Assembly: GCA_049316905.1 (NCBI GenBank)
Contig: JBMOJH010000001.1
Span: forward strand, 1 to 64,000
Direction of reading: 5' to 3'
DNA: 64,000 nucleotides
Source of the DNA: CAIPVR01 sp049316905
Lineage (GTDB): Bacteria > Actinomycetota > Acidimicrobiia > Acidimicrobiales > Microtrichaceae
Shown here: one piece after another, positions 59,232 to 64,000 of the stretch
Layout: every line of letters begins with the position of its first letter
Numbering within the stretch: position 1 is the first letter of the stretch
The notes under the pieces: model-generated
Told to the model about the DNA's origin: nothing
What the model saw: only the letters and a program-made list of their open reading frames with translations
The model's database searches: none
Program-made: the position numbers and the translations under genes

Positions 59232-61598
59232 ATGCATGGTCCCGGCCACGTCCCATGTGACACGGTGATCACCTTGGTCACCACGGATCGACCGCCGGTT
59301 GACGCCCCGCGTCGGCACCGCGGCAGCTCCCCCGTCGACCGGTGGGGGGTCGCCGCGGTCCTGACCGCGGGCGCCCTCGTGGCCGCGCTCGCCCTGTCGG
59401 CCGCCCCGACCGGCCTCCCGGTCGTGGACGCCGCGTACCGGGTCGGGCTGGTGGTCGTGTGCGGACTCGCCGGCGCGCGGGCCCGGCGGTGGTTCCTCCT
59501 CGCCACGCCGGCCGTCCTGCTGATCGGCAGCGGTCCGCTCGGCGCCGTGGCGTGCCTGGCCGCCGCCGGCGGCGCCGCGGTGCTCCTCGTCCGCGAGCTC
59601 CGCAACCGTGTGGCGGGGGCGGCGATCGGCACCGTGTCCGGGCTGGCGGCACTGGCGCTGGTGCGACCCGGGGTCAACGGGGCCACCGCGCTCCTGGCCG
59701 CCATCGCGCTCGCCCCGCTGTTCGTCTCCGGATACCGCAACTCCCGGCGCCGCACCCGGCGCCGCGTCCGGTGGGTCGCGCTCGGCCTGGGACTGGTCGC
59801 GCTGTGGGCCGTGCTGGCAGCGGTGCTGTTCGGCGTCACGGAGCAGGGCCGGCTGCGCACGGCCGCCGCGGATGCCCGGGAGGCCGCGGCGGGGATCGGC
59901 TCGGGAAAGGGGGCGGACACCGTCAGGCTGGAGCGCTCCGCCGAGGCGTTCGCCGGGGCGGTGCGTCGCACCGATGCGTGGTGGATGTGGCCGAGCAGAG
60001 CCCTTCCCGTGCTCGGGCCCAACCTGACGGCCGTCCGCTCCGCAGCTGTGGCCGCTGACGACCTGTCCGCCACGGCCGCGGACCTCTCCTCCAGCGTGGA
60101 CTTCACCTCGGTCCGCCGACCCGACGGCGGGGTGGACCTGGCGGCGCTGGCCTCGTTCGCCGGGCCCGCGGACCGGGCCGTGGGGTCGCTCGACCGGGCA
60201 CTGGCCCGGGTCAACTCGTCCAACTCGGCGTGGCTCCTCCTCCCCCTCCGCGATCGCCTCACGGACCTCCGCGGGGTGCTCGAGGACGTCGGCGGCAATG
60301 CCCGGACCGCGGCCCTCGCCACCCGGACGTTGCCCGGCATGCTCGGCGCAGACGGGCCGAGGCGCTACCTGATCCTGCTGGGCAATCCTGCGGAGCTGCG
60401 CGACCTGGGCGGCCACCTCGGCAACTGGGTCGAGGTCGTCGCGGTCGACGGCAAGCTGACGGTCGCGGATTCGGGCACACCCCTCGACCTGTACGGCCCC
60501 GCCTCGGCCCGTCCCCCCGCCATTGCCGACGCCGAGGCCTATCCGGCGTCGCTGATCAGCATGGCCCCGGACCGCTTCGTCCAGAACTGGGCGGCCTCTC
60601 CGGACATGCCGACCGTCGCCCGGCTCGCTGCCGAGCTGTATCCGCAGGCCCGGCCCGGCAAGCCCCTCGACGCGGTGTTCTACGCGGACCCGTGGGCGTT
60701 CGCCTCGCTGCTCGAGCTGACTGGTCCGGTCGAGGTTCCCGGCAGCGGTGTGCGGGTCGACTCGGGCAACGCCGTCGACTTCCTGACCAAGGGCCAGTAC
60801 GCGCAGCTCGGCGAGGATCCCGGTGGCGTGGTCAGCGAGCTGGTGGACCTGGCGCTCGACCGGGCCGTGGGCCGCCAGCTTCCGACGCCCGACCGCCTCG
60901 CGGACACACTCGGCCGCGCCGCCACCCGGGGGCACCTCATCGGGGCACCGACCGACGGCGCCGCGCCCGCGGTGGGCCAGATGCTCGACCGTGCCGGCCT
61001 GTCCCGCTCGTTGGCCCGGCCGGCCGACTCGGATCTGCTGGCGGTCCTGAACCGCAACGCGAACCCCTCCAAGGTCGATGCCTATCTGCAGAGGGACGTC
61101 GAGGCCCGGTACAGCTGGGACCCGCGGACCGGCGCGGTGCAGGCGCGGGTGGAGGTCGACCTGCGCAACACGGCACCCGCTGCCGGGATCCCCCCCGTGG
61201 CGGGGCAGGCGCCGGGCGACCTCCCCTTCGGGACCAACCGGACGCAGCTGGCCGTGGTGTCGGGCCTCCGGCCGGTGTCCATGAAGCTCGACGGCGTGAC
61301 GCTGCCGATGGCGGTCAACGACGACGGTGACGGGTTGCGCCGCGGCTCGACCGTGATCGACGTGCCACCGGGCGGATCCCGGAAGGTCGTGGTCCTCCTC
61401 GACGGGCGGGTCCGGCCGGGCGAGTCCTACCGGCTGCGCTGGTTGGCCCAGCCACTCCTGCTGCAGGGTCGGGCTGATGTGGCGGTGAACGCGACGAGGG
61501 GCTCGTTCCCCGGACGCCGCGCCACCGAGCGTGAGCGGGTCCCCACCGAGGGCACGACGGACGTCGTGACCAGCATCGAGCCGGGGAGCGCCGGATGA
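59232..61598 (+). CDS. DUF4012-family membrane protein
   Basis: A protein of about 788 residues with several N-terminal TM helices (VAAVLTAGALVAALALSAAP; VALGLGLVALWAVLAAVLFG) and a large extracytoplasmic part. The DUF4012 core carries RYLILLGNPAELRDLGGHLG and DAVFYADPWAFASLLELTGP. The family occurs in actinobacteria beside cell-surface polysaccharide and wall genes, but its biochemistry is not established. The start is uncertain: ATG 59232 or GTG 59265, neither with a clear ribosome-binding site. It lies between rbfA and infB on the opposite strand. Confidence 0.8.
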   Translation: MHGPGHVPCDTVITLVTTDRPPVDAPRRHRGSSPVDRWGVAAVLTAGALVAALALSAAPTGLPVVDAAYRVGLVVVCGLAGARARRWFLLATPAVLLIGSGPLGAVACLAAAGGAAVLLVRELRNRVAGAAIGTVSGLAALALVRPGVNGATALLAAIALAPLFVSGYRNSRRRTRRRVRWVALGLGLVALWAVLAAVLFGVTEQGRLRTAAADAREAAAGIGSGKGADTVRLERSAEAFAGAVRRTDAWWMWPSRALPVLGPNLTAVRSAAVAADDLSATAADLSSSVDFTSVRRPDGGVDLAALASFAGPADRAVGSLDRALARVNSSNSAWLLLPLRDRLTDLRGVLEDVGGNARTAALATRTLPGMLGADGPRRYLILLGNPAELRDLGGHLGNWVEVVAVDGKLTVADSGTPLDLYGPASARPPAIADAEAYPASLISMAPDRFVQNWAASPDMPTVARLAAELYPQARPGKPLDAVFYADPWAFASLLELTGPVEVPGSGVRVDSGNAVDFLTKGQYAQLGEDPGGVVSELVDLALDRAVGRQLPTPDRLADTLGRAATRGHLIGAPTDGAAPAVGQMLDRAGLSRSLARPADSDLLAVLNRNANPSKVDAYLQRDVEARYSWDPRTGAVQARVEVDLRNTAPAAGIPPVAGQAPGDLPFGTNRTQLAVVSGLRPVSMKLDGVTLPMAVNDDGDGLRRGSTVIDVPPGGSRKVVVLLDGRVRPGESYRLRWLAQPLLLQGRADVAVNATRGSFPGRRATERERVPTEGTTDVVTSIEPGSAG
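59264..59273. promoter_or_regulatory. Perfect 10-bp palindrome at the 5' end of the DUF4012 gene
   Basis: ggtgatcacc is its own reverse complement and overlaps the alternative GTG start (59265). If the true start is downstream it could be an operator; otherwise it is coding chance. Confidence 0.25.
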
Positions 61599-61622
61599 GA
61601 CACGGATCGCGTGGTACTGGAC

Positions 61623-61643
61623 GTGAACGCCCTTCGCGTTCAC
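61623..61643 (+). terminator. Hairpin between the DUF4012 and lipoprotein genes
   Basis: A perfect 8-bp stem gtgaacgc/gcgttcac with loop ccttc lies 25 bases after the DUF4012 stop (61596-61598). It could end the DUF4012 transcript or sit in the leader of the next gene. No U tract. Confidence 0.45.
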
Positions 61644-61701
61644 AATGTCGTGGGAGTGCACAGGGGGGCCTGGGTCCCCGGGGCGACGAGAAGGCTGGGC
61701 G

Positions 61702-62169
61702 ATGCGAGCACTGAGGCGAATCACAATGGGTCGGCGGCATGCCGTCGTGGCGATCACGTTGGGCGTCGGCGCCGTGGTGATGGCGTGCGGGCCGATGCCC
61801 GAGCCGACGACCACCACGACCTCGACGACCACCACGTCGTCCACGTCCTCGAGCACCACGACCACGCTGTCGCCGCTCGAGTGCAGCACCTACACGCCCA
61901 CCTCGATCGGAGTGACGCCCCCGAACACCAACCCGGGCGCCACCATCACCGTGAACGGCACAGGTACCTCCGGCACCACGGTGAAGATCACGTTCAAGAA
62001 GGGCGCCACCATCGTGGACAACAACTCCACCACCACGGTGCTCCCGAACGGCACGTTCACGACGGTGATCACGCTCCCGCCGTCGGTGGGCGTGGGGCTG
62101 TGGGATGTGCGGGCCAACCTGGTCGGGTGTGCGACCTTCGCCACCACCCTGATGCAGGTCGACCCCTGA
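61702..62169 (+). CDS. Small lipoprotein with Thr/Ser linker and Ig-like domain
   Basis: A 155-residue surface lipoprotein. The signal sequence AVVAITLGVGAVVMAC ends in a lipobox (VMA-Cys near residue 30). A Thr/Ser-only linker of about 25 residues follows, then a domain of about 85 residues with strand pattern PNTNPGATITVNGTGTSGTT and GTFTTVITLPP, like bacterial Ig-like/IPT folds. The ATG at 61702 has an agaagg ribosome-binding site; a further upstream in-frame ATG would put a non-signal stretch first. It follows DUF4012 by 104 bases and may share its surface role. Confidence 0.7.
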   Translation: MRALRRITMGRRHAVVAITLGVGAVVMACGPMPEPTTTTTSTTTTSSTSSSTTTTLSPLECSTYTPTSIGVTPPNTNPGATITVNGTGTSGTTVKITFKKGATIVDNNSTTTVLPNGTFTTVITLPPSVGVGLWDVRANLVGCATFATTLMQVDP

Positions 62170-62197
62170 TCCTCACGGCCGCCGGCCGTACCTGATC

Positions 62198-62238
62198 ACG
62201 CGAACACGCCCCGCCGGTGACGGCGGGGCGTGTCGCGT
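62198..62238. terminator. Strong bidirectional hairpin terminator between the lipoprotein gene and infB
   Basis: cacgccccgccg (62205-62216) pairs perfectly with cggcggggcgtg (62221-62232) around loop gtga, and acgcga/tcgcgt extends it by six pairs with a one-base bulge. It lies between convergent genes. No U tract. Confidence 0.7.
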
Positions 62239-62298
62239 CCGGGGTGTTCCGCGTCCGGGGATGCGGCCCGGCCGGGGCCGGGTGGGGCGGAGGGCGGC

Positions 62299-64000
<1,702 letters not shown>

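Noticed and set aside
59252..59275. A CRP/FNR site (TGTGA...TCACC) upstream of the DUF4012 gene
   Set aside because: The two half-sites are separated by eight bases, not six, and the palindrome ggtgatcacc is independent of them.
57843..61889. A 1348-residue minus frame ending in TruB
   Set aside because: Only the last 292 residues (from 58721) are TruB. The rest is antisense to the DUF4012 gene and also passes through rbfA, which is real in another frame.

Overview
The window is a gene-dense, high-GC stretch of an actinobacterial chromosome. Menaquinone synthesis, a PHP-type DnaE, RNase J, PgsA, SURF1, GTG starts, and many GTGA/ATGA gene overlaps all point to Actinomycetota. Gene content leans toward the class Acidimicrobiia, but that placement is inference. 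No rRNA, tRNA, CRISPR array, insertion sequence, prophage or plasmid gene was recognised, and no gap exceeds about 210 bases.

Layout. 1-3.8 kb: a truncated exported S33-type peptidase, an acyl-CoA synthetase and a HAD phosphatase. 3.8-13.1 kb: a menaquinone region with menG-menF, menD, menH, menA and menE on both strands, interleaved with an alpha/beta hydrolase, a pore-loop membrane protein and a small PH-like membrane protein; menB and menC are not here. 13.1-23.6 kb: a VOC protein, an SDR, a GlxA-type regulator with a DJ-1/PfpI (isonitrile hydratase-like) enzyme, a universal stress protein, a basic-tailed protein, a YyaL/DUF255 protein, a first MMPL exporter, a nitroreductase and an unknown protein. 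23.7-29.7 kb: dnaE with two complete LAGLIDADG inteins separated by only 28 extein residues. 29.9-43.3 kb: a secreted protein, then rimO-pgsA-cinA, an SMP-30 protein, a ferredoxin, ftsK, a second MMPL exporter and dapA-RNase J. 43.3-52.5 kb: a small regulator, a TetR-diiron protein operon, SURF1-TetR, a DedA-like protein, dapB, a crotonase, serB and an M16 protease. 52.5-64 kb: pnp, rpsO, a hydrolase, ribF, truB-rbfA and infB (cut by the window end), with a DUF4012 gene and a small lipoprotein gene inserted on the other strand between rbfA and infB.

Expression signals show a strong pattern. About twenty start codons lie 5-10 bases downstream of a TANNNT hexamer (TAGGCT, TACGGT, TAGGGT, TAGCGT and similar) with no Shine-Dalgarno sequence, which suggests widespread leaderless transcription. 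Three divergent promoter regions (menD/menH, channel/menE, crotonase/serB) have overlapping -10 hexamers that could be read on both strands. At menE and at one hydrolase gene the leaderless signal points to an 18-codon leader ORF whose stop overlaps the gene start. Genes inside operons are mostly joined by 4-base GTGA/ATGA overlaps instead.

The most striking single items are the paired DnaE inteins, the leaderless/bidirectional promoter pattern with leader ORFs, and the pore-like membrane protein with an altered selectivity-filter sequence in one operon with menA.
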